Below are positions 52,652 through 61,479 of a stretch of DNA of 64,000 nt, piece by piece; positions within the stretch are counted from its first letter, which is position 1, and the number at the start of each line of letters is the position of its first letter. The stretch is from JBPOFM01 sp051252455 (GTDB lineage: Bacteria; Bacteroidota; Bacteroidia; Flavobacteriales; Flavobacteriaceae): NCBI GenBank assembly GCA_051252455.1, contig JBPOFM010000010.1:15038-79037 (forward strand), read 5' to 3'. A program made the translations under genes and the position numbers. Below the pieces are notes generated by a model that was not told the origin of the DNA, made no database searches, and saw only the letters and a list, made by a program, of their open reading frames with translations.

Positions 52652-53468
52652 CTTTAGTAATATCTTTTTCAAGTTGTTTGATGAGTTCTAATTTTCGTTT
52701 GTTAATGATGATTTGCTTAATGGTAGGTTCTACAAAAACTAGTGGTGCATAATCGTTCTGCAATCGCACATCATTAATTTGCACCAAATATAGGCCTAAT
52801 GAATCTTTGAGTTGTAGAAAATTAGATTTTTTTAACAGTTCTCGTTTATTTTCAGAATTTATAACTGGAATCTTTTTAGATACTTGCGAAGCTTTGACCC
52901 AAATGGAATCATTCAACGAATAAGATTTAAACTGTACAGCAATCGAATCTAGGAAGCGTTTGTCCTTTGATGAAAATCGAGTTATTCGTTTAGTGACATC
53001 ATCCATATTTACGGCGTTTATAGGCAAGTACACATATCGAAACTTGATCAACTCATCATTTAACTTAAAGGTTTCTTTGTTATATTGATAAAATTCATTT
53101 GCATCGGTTTGACTTACCACCGTATCAATCGATTTTTTCACCAAGGCTTCCAAGTAAGCCTTGGTATATAGATCCTTTTTATATTGTTCTACCAACTTGT
53201 TAAAATCCTCCTGTTTGTCTTCAGGCAGGTTACGGACAGAACCATCTACGAGCAATTGCTGTGTTGCCCATCGTGTGATAAATCCGTTAACGATGAGTAT
53301 ACTATCTTCAGCAGATGTACCTTCAGCGACTAAACCCTCAACGTCATCTTGATACAAATACGTATCATTTACCCTCGCAACAGGATTTCTATCATCGGTT
53401 TCCTTGAAGAAATTACAGGACACCAAAAAAAAGAAGACACTACATATATAGATGGATTTTTTGTACAC
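52608..53468 (-). CDS. SurA-related periplasmic lipoprotein without a parvulin domain
   Basis: 286 residues. Lipoprotein signal (YICSVFFFLVSCNFF). SurA-type start VARVNDTYLYQDDVEGLV and a long helical chaperone region including LVEQYKKDLYTKAYLEALVKKSIDTVVSQTDANEFYQYNKETFKL. No isomerase catalytic motif is seen. The arrangement PPIase-this-SurA is recurrent in Flavobacteriia, and its products probably act together on outer-membrane proteins. Confidence 0.82.
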   Translation of the reverse strand: MYKKSIYICSVFFFLVSCNFFKETDDRNPVARVNDTYLYQDDVEGLVAEGTSAEDSILIVNGFITRWATQQLLVDGSVRNLPEDKQEDFNKLVEQYKKDLYTKAYLEALVKKSIDTVVSQTDANEFYQYNKETFKLNDELIKFRYVYLPINAVNMDDVTKRITRFSSKDKRFLDSIAVQFKSYSLNDSIWVKASQVSKKIPVINSENKRELLKKSNFLQLKDSLGLYLVQINDVRLQNDYAPLVFVEPTIKQIIINKRKLELIKQLEKDITKDAIKNDQFEIYNKQ

Positions 53469-53474
53469 CTATTG

Positions 53475-55412
53475 TTAAATTTTATTTTTAATCTTCTTCA
53501 AAGACTTGTCGTTGATTTTAACTTTATAGCGATCGTTGAGTGACTGTAACCAATTTTCTTCAATATTGTTTTGATAATCACTAATGACTTTCCCTTTTGC
53601 CTCATCAAAAGTTTTATTTGAACTTGGAATCACATTCTTGATCATCAAGACATGATAAGCATCATTATATTGGTATACCTTTGAAATTCCTTCTTTCAAT
53701 TCCAAATCTTTTGGTAAGGCTTGATGATCGGTTTCCATCATCCCTTTTGTGAAAATAACGCGTTGCGATTCGGAATTTAACTGATTGCTGATATCTTCAT
53801 CAGACATCCCTTGCATCATCATTTGCTTTACTTTTTCAATATCTGCTTCTTTTGCTGCAGTTGCCAATTCTGCCTCAATTCTATCATTCCATCTATAATT
53901 GGTTTTATTGGCTTCAAAATATTTTTTTAACCCTATAGAATCTTGTGTGGCAGCGTTCCATACTTCCTTTTCCATTAAGTCAAAAAGCAAAAGTCCGTCT
54001 CTATATTCTTTCAGGATTTGAGCAAAATCTTCATTTTCAAATTCTAAATTATCTTCATGATAATTTAGAATTTTATTTTCCTGAAACGTTTTATATTCCT
54101 TCTCTACAATGTTGGCCAATGGTGTTGTCTTGCCCAAATATATTTTCTGTGAGGCTAGTAGATGGTTGGCAAATTCGCTATAAGTCACATTTGTAGTTCT
54201 GATTTTAAAAAGAACTTTATCTTTCTCCAAATCTGTTGGAACGACCCATGCTCTGCTATAGATATCATTGGTTAAAATGGTATTGAAATAGGCTATTTTA
54301 TTTTGATCATCAACAACTTCATACTTTGTTTTGAGCTTTTTAGCCAATGCTGTATTGATAAGACTTGAGCGACCATCGTGTTTTACTTTGTTTTCTAACT
54401 CTCCTTTGATCTCATCCATTGGCTGAAGTGGCTTTTTACCAATCAACTTCACAATATGCCATCCATACTCTGTGCTGAATGGTTTTGAAATCTCTCCATC
54501 TTCTTTTAAACCAAATGCTACGGACTCAAATTCTTGAGAACTTAATTGTCCACCAGTAAAAGGTGACAATAAACCGCCATTGTTTGACGAACTTTTATCA
54601 TCCGAAAACTGTTTTGCCAACGACTCAAAATTTTCGCCTTGATTTATTTTCTTGTAAATTTCATTGATTCGCGTTTCAGGATTCAACAAACTATCTACTT
54701 GTTTGTTGGAAATCATAATATGGGCTACAGTAACTTCGCCACGTGAAGGTCGCTTATCATCCACCTTCACAATATGGTAACCATAACTGGTTCTGAACGG
54801 TTTCGAAACTTCACCAACATTTGTTTTATAAGCTGCACTTTCAAATTCGTAAACCATTTTAAAGGCAGAAAACCAACCTAAATCTTCAGCAAAAATTGTA
54901 TTTCCATTATGCACTTCTGCCTTTACTTTGTCAAACCCTTCTTTTTTAACGCGCTCACGCAAGTCCATCAATTGATTATACACTTGTAGTGTATCTTTTT
55001 CGTTTTCATCCAAACGAATCAATATATGCGATGCCTTGATTTCCTGTCCAGAGCGATCGTATGCTTCCTGTACCAAAGCTTCCGTCACATTGGAATCGGA
55101 CAAATAGTTTTTGGTCAACTGCTTTTTATAGCTTTCAAATTCTCTCTTATATTTTGGAATGGTGTCAAAGCCCAATCGTTTGGCTTCCTTTATTTTCAAT
55201 TGATAATTGATGAACAATTTTAAGTAAGCATCAACGTCTTTTTGTGATTCATCCTTAACTAGATCTAAATTTTTGTTATAGACTCTCACGAATTCCGAAG
55301 ATTTTACCGGATCACCATCTACTGTGAATAAAACGTCATCAGTTTGTTTTTGAGCAAAAGAAAATACTGTCATCAACAGCATTAAAAAGCTTAAAGAAAA
55401 TTTTTGATTCAT
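53475..55412 (-). CDS. Periplasmic peptidyl-prolyl isomerase with two parvulin domains
   Basis: 645 residues from the ATG at 55412 (MNQKFSLSFLMLLMTVFSFAQ, signal peptide). Two PpiC domains: ASHILIRLDENEKDTLQVYNQL with WFSAFKMVYEFESAAYKTNVGEVSKPFRTSYGYHIVKV, and VTVAHIMISNKQVDS with GGLLSPFTGGQLSSQEFESVAFGL. Followed by a ~300-residue SurA/PpiD-like chaperone tail. First gene of the five-gene envelope-folding operon, 6 bases ahead of the next. Confidence 0.9.
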   Translation of the reverse strand: MNQKFSLSFLMLLMTVFSFAQKQTDDVLFTVDGDPVKSSEFVRVYNKNLDLVKDESQKDVDAYLKLFINYQLKIKEAKRLGFDTIPKYKREFESYKKQLTKNYLSDSNVTEALVQEAYDRSGQEIKASHILIRLDENEKDTLQVYNQLMDLRERVKKEGFDKVKAEVHNGNTIFAEDLGWFSAFKMVYEFESAAYKTNVGEVSKPFRTSYGYHIVKVDDKRPSRGEVTVAHIMISNKQVDSLLNPETRINEIYKKINQGENFESLAKQFSDDKSSSNNGGLLSPFTGGQLSSQEFESVAFGLKEDGEISKPFSTEYGWHIVKLIGKKPLQPMDEIKGELENKVKHDGRSSLINTALAKKLKTKYEVVDDQNKIAYFNTILTNDIYSRAWVVPTDLEKDKVLFKIRTTNVTYSEFANHLLASQKIYLGKTTPLANIVEKEYKTFQENKILNYHEDNLEFENEDFAQILKEYRDGLLLFDLMEKEVWNAATQDSIGLKKYFEANKTNYRWNDRIEAELATAAKEADIEKVKQMMMQGMSDEDISNQLNSESQRVIFTKGMMETDHQALPKDLELKEGISKVYQYNDAYHVLMIKNVIPSSNKTFDEAKGKVISDYQNNIEENWLQSLNDRYKVKINDKSLKKIKNKI

Positions 55413-55531
55413 AATGATATTTAAGTTAGACACGTGTTGCAAAAATAATAAATTCATATTTTAAACAGGTTGACTTTTTCAAACGATTAACGAAACTGTT
55501 TAGTATTCAAAATAGTTCGATAAGCAACAAC

Positions 55532-55555
55532 CGGTTTTCAATTTCTTGAAAACCG
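55532..55555. other. Hairpin in the probable 5' UTR of the envelope-folding operon
   Basis: CGGTTTTCAA (55532-55541) and TTGAAAACCG (55546-55555), a perfect 10-bp stem with a TTTC loop. If the promoter at 55558-55591 is used, the hairpin forms at the very 5' end of the transcript, a place where it could stabilise the mRNA. It is not followed by a T-run, so it is not a terminator. Confidence 0.55.
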
Positions 55556-55557
55556 TA

Positions 55558-55591
55558 CAAATATAATTTTAAGAACATAAATAATTCTCAA
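55558..55591 (-). promoter_or_regulatory. Promoter of the envelope-folding operon
   Basis: On the minus strand TTG (55589-55591), 23-base spacer, TATATTTG (55558-55565). Start of transcription would be about 140 bases before the gene. A second -7-like box TATTTTTG (55440-55447) lies 28 bases before the start codon. The rest of this 311-base gap shows only a TTTAGG/CCTAAA repeat near 55650. Confidence 0.55.
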
Positions 55592-55723
55592 AACATGCTT
55601 GAAATTTCAAAGTATTTGACCGCTATTGTACGGATGGTCCAATTTTTAGGCGATTGAACCTAAAGGCACAGCTTATTATTGAATATCTAAATATATTTAC
55701 TTGAAACTACCCTTTATTAGTTT

Positions 55724-56185
55724 ATGAAAATCAAATCCGAAATAAACATCAATCTTCCTTTAAAGGAGTTTGTCAAAAAATTTGACAATCCAGACAATAT
55801 GAAACATTGGCAACGAGGATTGGTATCCGTGGAACATTTATCTGGCAATCCAGGAGTCATTGGAGCCAAGATGAAGCTCAATTATTTCATAGAGAAACGA
55901 AAAATGGAAGTGGTCGAAACCATTACGCATGCTCGCCTACCTCATGAATTTCATGGTACTTTTAGCACGAAAGGTATAGACAATATACAAGAAAATTATT
56001 TTGAAGAACTCAAATGCGGCGGTACAAAATGGACTTCTATAAGCGAATATTTACCGTTAAGTTTTAATATGCGAATTATGTTGATGCTAATGCCCAAAGC
56101 ATTTAAAAAACAATCTAAACGATACATGTCCGATTTTAAAAAATTTGCCGAAAAAGGCATATCTGTAGCCAATGAGAAAGCTTAA
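55724..56185 (+). CDS. SRPBCC (START-like) family protein
   Basis: 153 residues with the SRPBCC helix-grip pattern: INLPLKEFVKKFDNPDNMKHWQRGLVSVEHLSG, GAKMKLNYFIEKRKMEVVETI, TKWTSISEYLPLSF, and a C-terminal helix (MLMPKAFKKQSKRYMSDFKKFAEKG). Binds a hydrophobic ligand of unknown identity. It overlaps the next small gene by 14 bases. Confidence 0.82.
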   Translation: MKIKSEININLPLKEFVKKFDNPDNMKHWQRGLVSVEHLSGNPGVIGAKMKLNYFIEKRKMEVVETITHARLPHEFHGTFSTKGIDNIQENYFEELKCGGTKWTSISEYLPLSFNMRIMLMLMPKAFKKQSKRYMSDFKKFAEKGISVANEKA

Positions 56186-56408
56186 ACTCATCTGGGATTT
56201 TAGAGGCCCTGACGGACATAAAATTGCTGAACACCATGCAATCCATCTTAAGGAATATATAGCAATCAACTCAATTAATTCTTATAAAACTGGTGTTGAA
56301 ATCATAAATGAGATGCATTCGATTGCATTTATGGCGATTGATGAATCTGACATGAAACCGATTAGAGACGCTTTGAAACCGCATCGAGGTCAGGTTTATG
56401 AAGAATAA
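56172..56408 (+). CDS. Small hypothetical protein coupled to the SRPBCC gene
   Basis: 78 residues, not recognised. Soluble, with MRKLKLIWDFRGPDGHKIAEHHAIHLKEY and IINEMHSIAFMAIDESDMKPIRDALKPHRG: His-rich start and a beta-alpha pattern suggestive of a ferredoxin-like fold. Overlaps the SRPBCC gene (translational coupling), so likely functionally linked. Confidence 0.75.
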   Translation: MRKLKLIWDFRGPDGHKIAEHHAIHLKEYIAINSINSYKTGVEIINEMHSIAFMAIDESDMKPIRDALKPHRGQVYEE

Positions 56409-56477
56409 CAATATGAAATCTGAATGAAATAAAGATTAAGGCTACATTTGTTTATATTTAGCTTTCAATATGCTTTC

Positions 56478-57734
56478 ATGAAACATCTTTTCTACAAAAT
56501 TCTCTCTTTTTTTAATGTTATAAGAAGCAATATCGCATTCTACCCATCGATTTTAGCCGTCTTCGGTTTTGGATTTTCACTTTTTATGATCATTTTGGAG
56601 GAGTATGGTATTTCAAAGTACCTATTGGATATTCTTCCAATTCTTGTGGTTGAAAATGGAGATACGGCACTTTCTGTTTTAAGTGCGTGTGTTGGCGGAC
56701 TTATTTCTATGATGGTCTTCAGTTTCTCAATGGTCATGCTCCTATTGAGCCAAGCATCGAGCAATTATTCTCCACGCTTACTGCCAGGACTGATTTCAGA
56801 TAAACGACACCAAATTATTCTTGGCATATATTTGGCCACCATACTATACATTATTTTCACGATGTTTTCTATTCAGCCAACTGGTGAAAAATATACACTT
56901 CCAGGATTTTCGGTGTTATTAGGAATTGTTTTTACGGTCATTTGCTTGTGCTCTTTTATATATTTCATTCACAATATTTCGAAGAGTATTCAGATTTCAA
57001 ATATATTGGATACCATTTTTAATGACGCTAGACGCCGTTTACAACATATACTTGTTCAGGAAGAAGAGCATAAAACGATTGAGACATTTGCAGATACCGA
57101 AGATTGGTTTTCTTATAATTCCTCTCAAAGCGGTTACTTCCAAAACTTATCAAGTAAAAATGTTTTGAATTTCTGCAAGGACCACGACACACAGTTATAT
57201 ATCGCCATTCCTAAAGGTTTGTATGTTCGTTACAATGATGTTTTTTTAAAATCAAAGAAAGAATTGGATGAAGAACAGCTCAAAAATTTCTACGCCAGTA
57301 TCAATTTCTCACGAAGTGAATTAGTCAATGACAATTATGGCTTGGCCTTTAAACAGATTACCGAAATTGCTATCAAAGCCATGTCACCAGGCATCAATGA
57401 CCCTGGAACTGCCATCAATGCCATTGATTATTTGACCGAACTGTTTGCCTTACGAATGAAAAAAGAGGATATCGAAATCTATGTCGAAGAAAAGACGGCC
57501 TATTTTAAAGTTGAGATGATTCCATTCAAATCATTGATTTATAATGTCATGGCGTCGTTGCGAACCTATTGCAAACATGACCCGACAGTGGTTCAGAAAT
57601 TGTTTTGGATGCTCAAATATCTTTTGAAACAGCCGATGTTGAAAGATAGCTACAAAGATAATGTGAAGAATGAAATTGAACTGCTGCAAAAAGATTCAAA
57701 GGACATCGTTGACGAATTGATGCAACAGATGTAG
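56478..57734 (+). CDS. DUF2254 membrane protein
   Basis: 418 residues from the ATG at 56478 (MKHLFYKILSFFN); a TTG ten codons earlier is less likely. Four membrane helices in the first ~180 residues (IAFYPSILAVFGFGFSLFMIIL, LSVLSACVGGLISMMVFSFSMVMLLLSQASSNYSPRLL, IILGIYLATILYIIFTMF, VLLGIVFTVICLCSFIYFIH), then a soluble part with IAIKAMSPGINDPGTAINAIDYLTEL, the DUF2254 signature. Function unknown. Convergent with the response regulator gene, 2 bases apart. Confidence 0.88.
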   Translation: MKHLFYKILSFFNVIRSNIAFYPSILAVFGFGFSLFMIILEEYGISKYLLDILPILVVENGDTALSVLSACVGGLISMMVFSFSMVMLLLSQASSNYSPRLLPGLISDKRHQIILGIYLATILYIIFTMFSIQPTGEKYTLPGFSVLLGIVFTVICLCSFIYFIHNISKSIQISNILDTIFNDARRRLQHILVQEEEHKTIETFADTEDWFSYNSSQSGYFQNLSSKNVLNFCKDHDTQLYIAIPKGLYVRYNDVFLKSKKELDEEQLKNFYASINFSRSELVNDNYGLAFKQITEIAIKAMSPGINDPGTAINAIDYLTELFALRMKKEDIEIYVEEKTAYFKVEMIPFKSLIYNVMASLRTYCKHDPTVVQKLFWMLKYLLKQPMLKDSYKDNVKNEIELLQKDSKDIVDELMQQM

Positions 57735-57736
57735 TC

Positions 57737-58492
57737 CTATTCTAGCCAATCTTTAAAATCTTTGACACGTTCTCGGGCCACGATGATGTCTTGTTCATCA
57801 TACTTATTAAGTTTTATTTGGAGGCGTGAGTTGGTATAGCTGATCATATCTTTAATGGCATCGATATTCACGAAAAATTTACGATTGACCCGATAGAATT
57901 TCTGTGGTTCCAGGTCAGTTTCTATTTGTTCTAAAGTCGCATCTAAAAGATAATTTCGTCCTTCCTTGGTAAAAGCATAAGTTCCTTTGTTTTCACTATA
58001 AAAACATTCTACTTCGTCGATATTGATTAATTTTAAATGTTGCCCGACCTTTACCGAAAATCGCTTTTTGTACTCACACTCAATAGGGTTTACCAGCAGT
58101 TTTTTAATGTCGTCAAAATCTAGACTCACGGTTTGTTTTTCTGGCACTCTTGTTCTATACTTTGAAACAGCCTTTTTCAAATCCTCATCATCAATTGGCT
58201 TTAATAAATAATCGATACTGTTCAATTTGAAGGCTTGCAAGGCGTATTCATCATAAGCCGTAGTAAAAATGACATAGGATTTAATGTCGACCGTTTCAAA
58301 AATCTCAAAAGACAAACCATCGCTCAACTGAATATCAAGAAATATAAGGTCTGGATGCTCGTTATTTTGAAACCATTCAATAGATTCTTCAACCGAATGT
58401 AGCATTACTTCCGTTTCCATATCAAAACTTGCCAACATTCGCTGCAATCGTCTTGCGCTTGGCTTCTCGTCTTCTATGATAATTAGGTTCAT
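57737..58492 (-). CDS. LytTR-type response regulator (LytR/AlgR family)
   Basis: 251 residues from the ATG at 58492 (MNLIIIEDEKPSARRLQRML). Receiver domain (about 1-120) with the phospho-acceptor Asp in PDLIFLDIQLSDGLSFEIFE and the Lys of LLKPIDDEDL. C-terminal LytTR DNA-binding domain (about 145-250: VGQHLKLINIDEVECFYSENKGTYAFTKEGRNYLLD, FYRVNRKFFVNIDAIKDM). Partner of the histidine kinase encoded upstream on the same strand. Confidence 0.95.
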   Translation of the reverse strand: MNLIIIEDEKPSARRLQRMLASFDMETEVMLHSVEESIEWFQNNEHPDLIFLDIQLSDGLSFEIFETVDIKSYVIFTTAYDEYALQAFKLNSIDYLLKPIDDEDLKKAVSKYRTRVPEKQTVSLDFDDIKKLLVNPIECEYKKRFSVKVGQHLKLINIDEVECFYSENKGTYAFTKEGRNYLLDATLEQIETDLEPQKFYRVNRKFFVNIDAIKDMISYTNSRLQIKLNKYDEQDIIVARERVKDFKDWLE

Positions 58493-58606
58493 GATGGTTT
58501 GTTGTTTAGTTGTTTGTTGATAAGTTATGATGTTTAGTGTATAGAAGTTGATGAGTTTTGTTAGTTCGTACATCTGTCAATTGCGACTAAAAACTGCCTA
58601 CTTACT

Positions 58607-58921
58607 TCACTCCCAACGGTTGTTTTTCTGCTGATCCATGTATTCCTTAATCTTACGTTCTTCCCAATTTTTACCTAGTATAAAATCTGGCATAAAAACG
58701 CTCAATCCATGTGCCAATAAACCTATGCCCCAAAATCCTAAGGTGGTGAAATTTTGCCATTTAAAATAGCTCTCTCCTGGATCCAAATTTTGCACATTGA
58801 TAACTACAATCATAAGATTGATAACTATGTACACCAAAAAGTGAGAATAAAATCCTTTGATACGCTTTACCTTTTTCGCAGCTCTATCGTATTTTTCCTG
58901 TTCCATTAAATTATTCTCCAT
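58607..58921 (-). CDS. 2TM-domain protein
   Basis: 104 residues with two helices (about 25-45 and 60-80) and the 2TM signature YDRAAKKVKRIKGFYSHFLVYIVINLMIVVINV...FWGIGLLAHGLSVF...GKNWEERKIKEYMDQ. Nearly the same domain forms the C-terminus of the upstream histidine kinase (KKRVEEIKGFYGNL...GKSWEERKIREIMEQ), so one arose by duplication of the other. The start overlaps the kinase stop (TGATG), implying tight coupling. Possibly regulates or partners the kinase. Confidence 0.9.
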   Translation of the reverse strand: MENNLMEQEKYDRAAKKVKRIKGFYSHFLVYIVINLMIVVINVQNLDPGESYFKWQNFTTLGFWGIGLLAHGLSVFMPDFILGKNWEERKIKEYMDQQKNNRWE

Positions 58922-60252
58922 CAGTTCCAGGTTTTAGTTTGTTCTTCTTGTTCCATTATTTCTCTAATTTTTCGCTCTTCCCACGACTTCCCATAACCGA
59001 ATACTGCAAAAGCATGAAAAATAATTCCCATTCCCCAACCTAACATTGGGAACCAGAACCATTGAAAGCTCCATGAGGTCCAGTAATTGATAAAAATTAA
59101 AAATGGTATGACTACGCTGTAGGATACGAGATTCCCATAGAACCCTTTGATTTCTTCGACACGTTTTTTTGCTTTGTAATACGCATTTTCTTGATTGTTG
59201 TACTTTTGAATTTCCATGATTGATACTTGTTTTGTAAGCATCGGTATTGCAACTGCAAAACGTTCTGCTTGTTGATTGATGTTTACTTTTCTATTGGTCA
59301 ATAGTTCGTAGCGTTGTTTGATATTCTCCAAGCCGACGCCGCTACTTTTTTTGACGATTTGTTTGGTCTGTAAATTATTTTCAACGATGAGCTTGCCTCC
59401 GTCTTCATAAATGCGAATATGTAACGGTTTACTGGTAGTGACCATATTATGTTTGACTGCATTCTCCAATAACAATTGCAAGGACAATGGCACCACTTTG
59501 CTTTCAGGATCACTTGCTTTCTCCGGTATTTCAAAAATTATACTGTCTTCAAAGCGCATTTTCAATAAGGACATGTAGGTTCGGGCAAAATTCAATTCCT
59601 CATCTACAGTAACTAAATCCTTATTTTTTTGTTCCAATACATAACGATATACTTTTGAAAGCGAGGTTGTAAACTTTTGCGCATTTCCAGGATTCTCCTC
59701 AATGAGACTGGTCAACACGTTCAGACTGTTGAATAAAAAATGTGGATCTAATTGGTTTTTCAAGGCATCGAAACGTGCATTTGCGGTTCCTGCAATGACT
59801 TTTTGTTCTTTAACTTTATTTTGTTGGTATCGATTATAGAAATAAACAAAGTGGAAAATAATAACAATCGTAAGTGTAATCCAAAGCCCGAAACTATAAT
59901 TGCTCCATGACTGTCTGGCAATAAAATCACTCACAGATGCACCTCTAAAAATGGTATATTGAAAGGCGTTTAAAATGACCAAACCCAAAATGGTTATGAT
60001 GACCGAACCTACAATCCCGATGGCAATTCGTTTGACGCGTTCTTCGTTTTTCCAGTGACGTTTTTCTAAATAGTCGAAATAGTAATAATTTGAATACCCA
60101 AGGAGAAAACTATACAGTTGATAAAAACCAAAATCGATAAAAAACGCATTGATTGAATTGTATTCAAAACCGTCACTTACAAGATTACCAATTAAGTAAA
60201 CGCCACATCCGATAAAGAACGTCAGTAGAATATTTTTTGTCGATTTGCTCAT
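58921..60252 (-). CDS. LytS-like sensor histidine kinase with C-terminal 2TM domain
   Basis: 443 residues. Four N-terminal membrane helices (about 8-155), then a His_kinase domain with the phospho-His in NQLDPHFLFNSLNVLTSLIEE (about residue 171) and an HATPase region (QLLLENAVKHNMV, SSGVGLENIKQRYELL). A 2TM domain is fused at the C-terminus (about 355-443: KKRVEEIKGFYGNLVSYSVVIPFLIFINYW...AFAVFGYGKSWEERKIREIMEQ). Signals to the LytTR regulator downstream. Confidence 0.93.
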   Translation of the reverse strand: MSKSTKNILLTFFIGCGVYLIGNLVSDGFEYNSINAFFIDFGFYQLYSFLLGYSNYYYFDYLEKRHWKNEERVKRIAIGIVGSVIITILGLVILNAFQYTIFRGASVSDFIARQSWSNYSFGLWITLTIVIIFHFVYFYNRYQQNKVKEQKVIAGTANARFDALKNQLDPHFLFNSLNVLTSLIEENPGNAQKFTTSLSKVYRYVLEQKNKDLVTVDEELNFARTYMSLLKMRFEDSIIFEIPEKASDPESKVVPLSLQLLLENAVKHNMVTTSKPLHIRIYEDGGKLIVENNLQTKQIVKKSSGVGLENIKQRYELLTNRKVNINQQAERFAVAIPMLTKQVSIMEIQKYNNQENAYYKAKKRVEEIKGFYGNLVSYSVVIPFLIFINYWTSWSFQWFWFPMLGWGMGIIFHAFAVFGYGKSWEERKIREIMEQEEQTKTWN

Positions 60253-60277
60253 GATTTCCTTCTTTTCAACAATAAAA

Positions 60278-60901
60278 TTATTCCTTGCAAGATTTTAAAA
60301 CTTGGGCTGCACGTTCTTTTCCCCAATTTGGATGTAGTGGGGATTCTGGTTGATAGTCAGCATACAACTCTATCGCTCTTTCTACATCCTTGCAAATTGG
60401 TTTGGTGTCCTTGCCAAAATATTTTGCGCCACCCATATCCCATTCTGCTTTGCCCAAAACAACCATTGGATTTTTTGGTGCCAATTTAGATGCTTTGCTA
60501 TACAGCTCATCCACTTTGGCCGAATATTTCATTCCGTAGGTCATGCCATCAAAGGCCACCCAATTGGTATAAATTTGTGCTTGCATCACCAAAACATCAG
60601 CATTGTCTTTATCCAATCCCATGGCTGTGTTCAGATATTCCTGTGCTTTGTCTAATTGTAATTTCACCTTTTGCGCATCTTTTTCATTCCAAGTTTTTAG
60701 ACTGTTCATTTGAGCAATATAATAATTAGGAAGCCACTCGTCTGGTTCGGCAGATGCGATACGCTCAAACATCTGTTCCGATTCCGTCCAATTATTTGCT
60801 TCCCACAGATCGAATGCCTTTTGCATTCCCTTTTCGAAGTTTGCCTGTGCTGAAGCTATATTGGAAATCAGCAATACTGTGATGATGATAAAATGTTTCA
60901 T
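60278..60901 (-). CDS. Exported TPR-like protein
   Basis: 207 residues: Sec signal (MKHFIIITVLLISNIASAQA) and helical repeats resembling TPR (ANFEKGMQKAFDLWEANNWTESEQMFERIASAEPD, AQEYLNTAMGLDKDNADVLVMQAQIY, VDELYSKASKLAPKNPMVVLGKAE). Probably a periplasmic scaffold. It precedes the histidine kinase gene by 25 bases and follows DUF2141 by 4, so it may belong to the same operon. Confidence 0.82.
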   Translation of the reverse strand: MKHFIIITVLLISNIASAQANFEKGMQKAFDLWEANNWTESEQMFERIASAEPDEWLPNYYIAQMNSLKTWNEKDAQKVKLQLDKAQEYLNTAMGLDKDNADVLVMQAQIYTNWVAFDGMTYGMKYSAKVDELYSKASKLAPKNPMVVLGKAEWDMGGAKYFGKDTKPICKDVERAIELYADYQPESPLHPNWGKERAAQVLKSCKE

Positions 60902-60905
60902 GTGA

Positions 60906-61331
60906 TTATAGGTTTATGGTTTGATGGATCGTTTTATTGGTCACTTCAAATTTTGCGTCTTCCCATTTTGGTGGACCCATAAAGCCTTTTGCATCGTTAG
61001 AACAGCCATAATCTTCTTTTGGAATTCCCATGAAGTTGGTGTCCATCCTTCCATTATCATTTTCATCATGAACCAATGAAACGGCATAAATTCCAGCTGG
61101 CACATTTTTAAAAGTCACTGTGCATTCCTTATTTTCGATAGTTGAAATGGATGATTTGTAAGCATTTTTTAAAAAATCGCCTTCCGAATTGTATAATCCC
61201 ACAAGCACCTTACCTTTATTGCTATCAAAGTTTAAGATCCTTACAACCACATCATTCGCTGTGGCGTCTTGTGAAAACACTTTGGTTGGACTTGTAAGAA
61301 GTATCAAAATTGCTAGTAGTATCGTTTTCAT
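60906..61331 (-). CDS. DUF2141 exported protein
   Basis: 141 residues from the ATG at 61331 (MKTILLAILILLTSP), with a signal peptide. The single DUF2141 domain is clear: GKVLVGLYNSEGDFLKNAYKS, VTFKNVPAGIYAVSLVHDENDNGRMDTNFMGIPKEDYGCSNDAKGFMGPP. A secreted immunoglobulin-like beta fold of unknown role, common in Bacteroidota. First gene of the operon leading to the two-component system. Confidence 0.92.
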   Translation of the reverse strand: MKTILLAILILLTSPTKVFSQDATANDVVVRILNFDSNKGKVLVGLYNSEGDFLKNAYKSSISTIENKECTVTFKNVPAGIYAVSLVHDENDNGRMDTNFMGIPKEDYGCSNDAKGFMGPPKWEDAKFEVTNKTIHQTINL

Positions 61332-61479
61332 AGTTCCTGTTTTTTGTTGAAGCAAATATCCAATGAATAACTACAAATTTAAAAACCATTTGACCCAATC
61401 GTCATTTTTATGGGATGAAATGTAAAATTCTTTTATTTATCTTCGCAATCCCGACTGTTGGGTACAAAATATAATAAAA

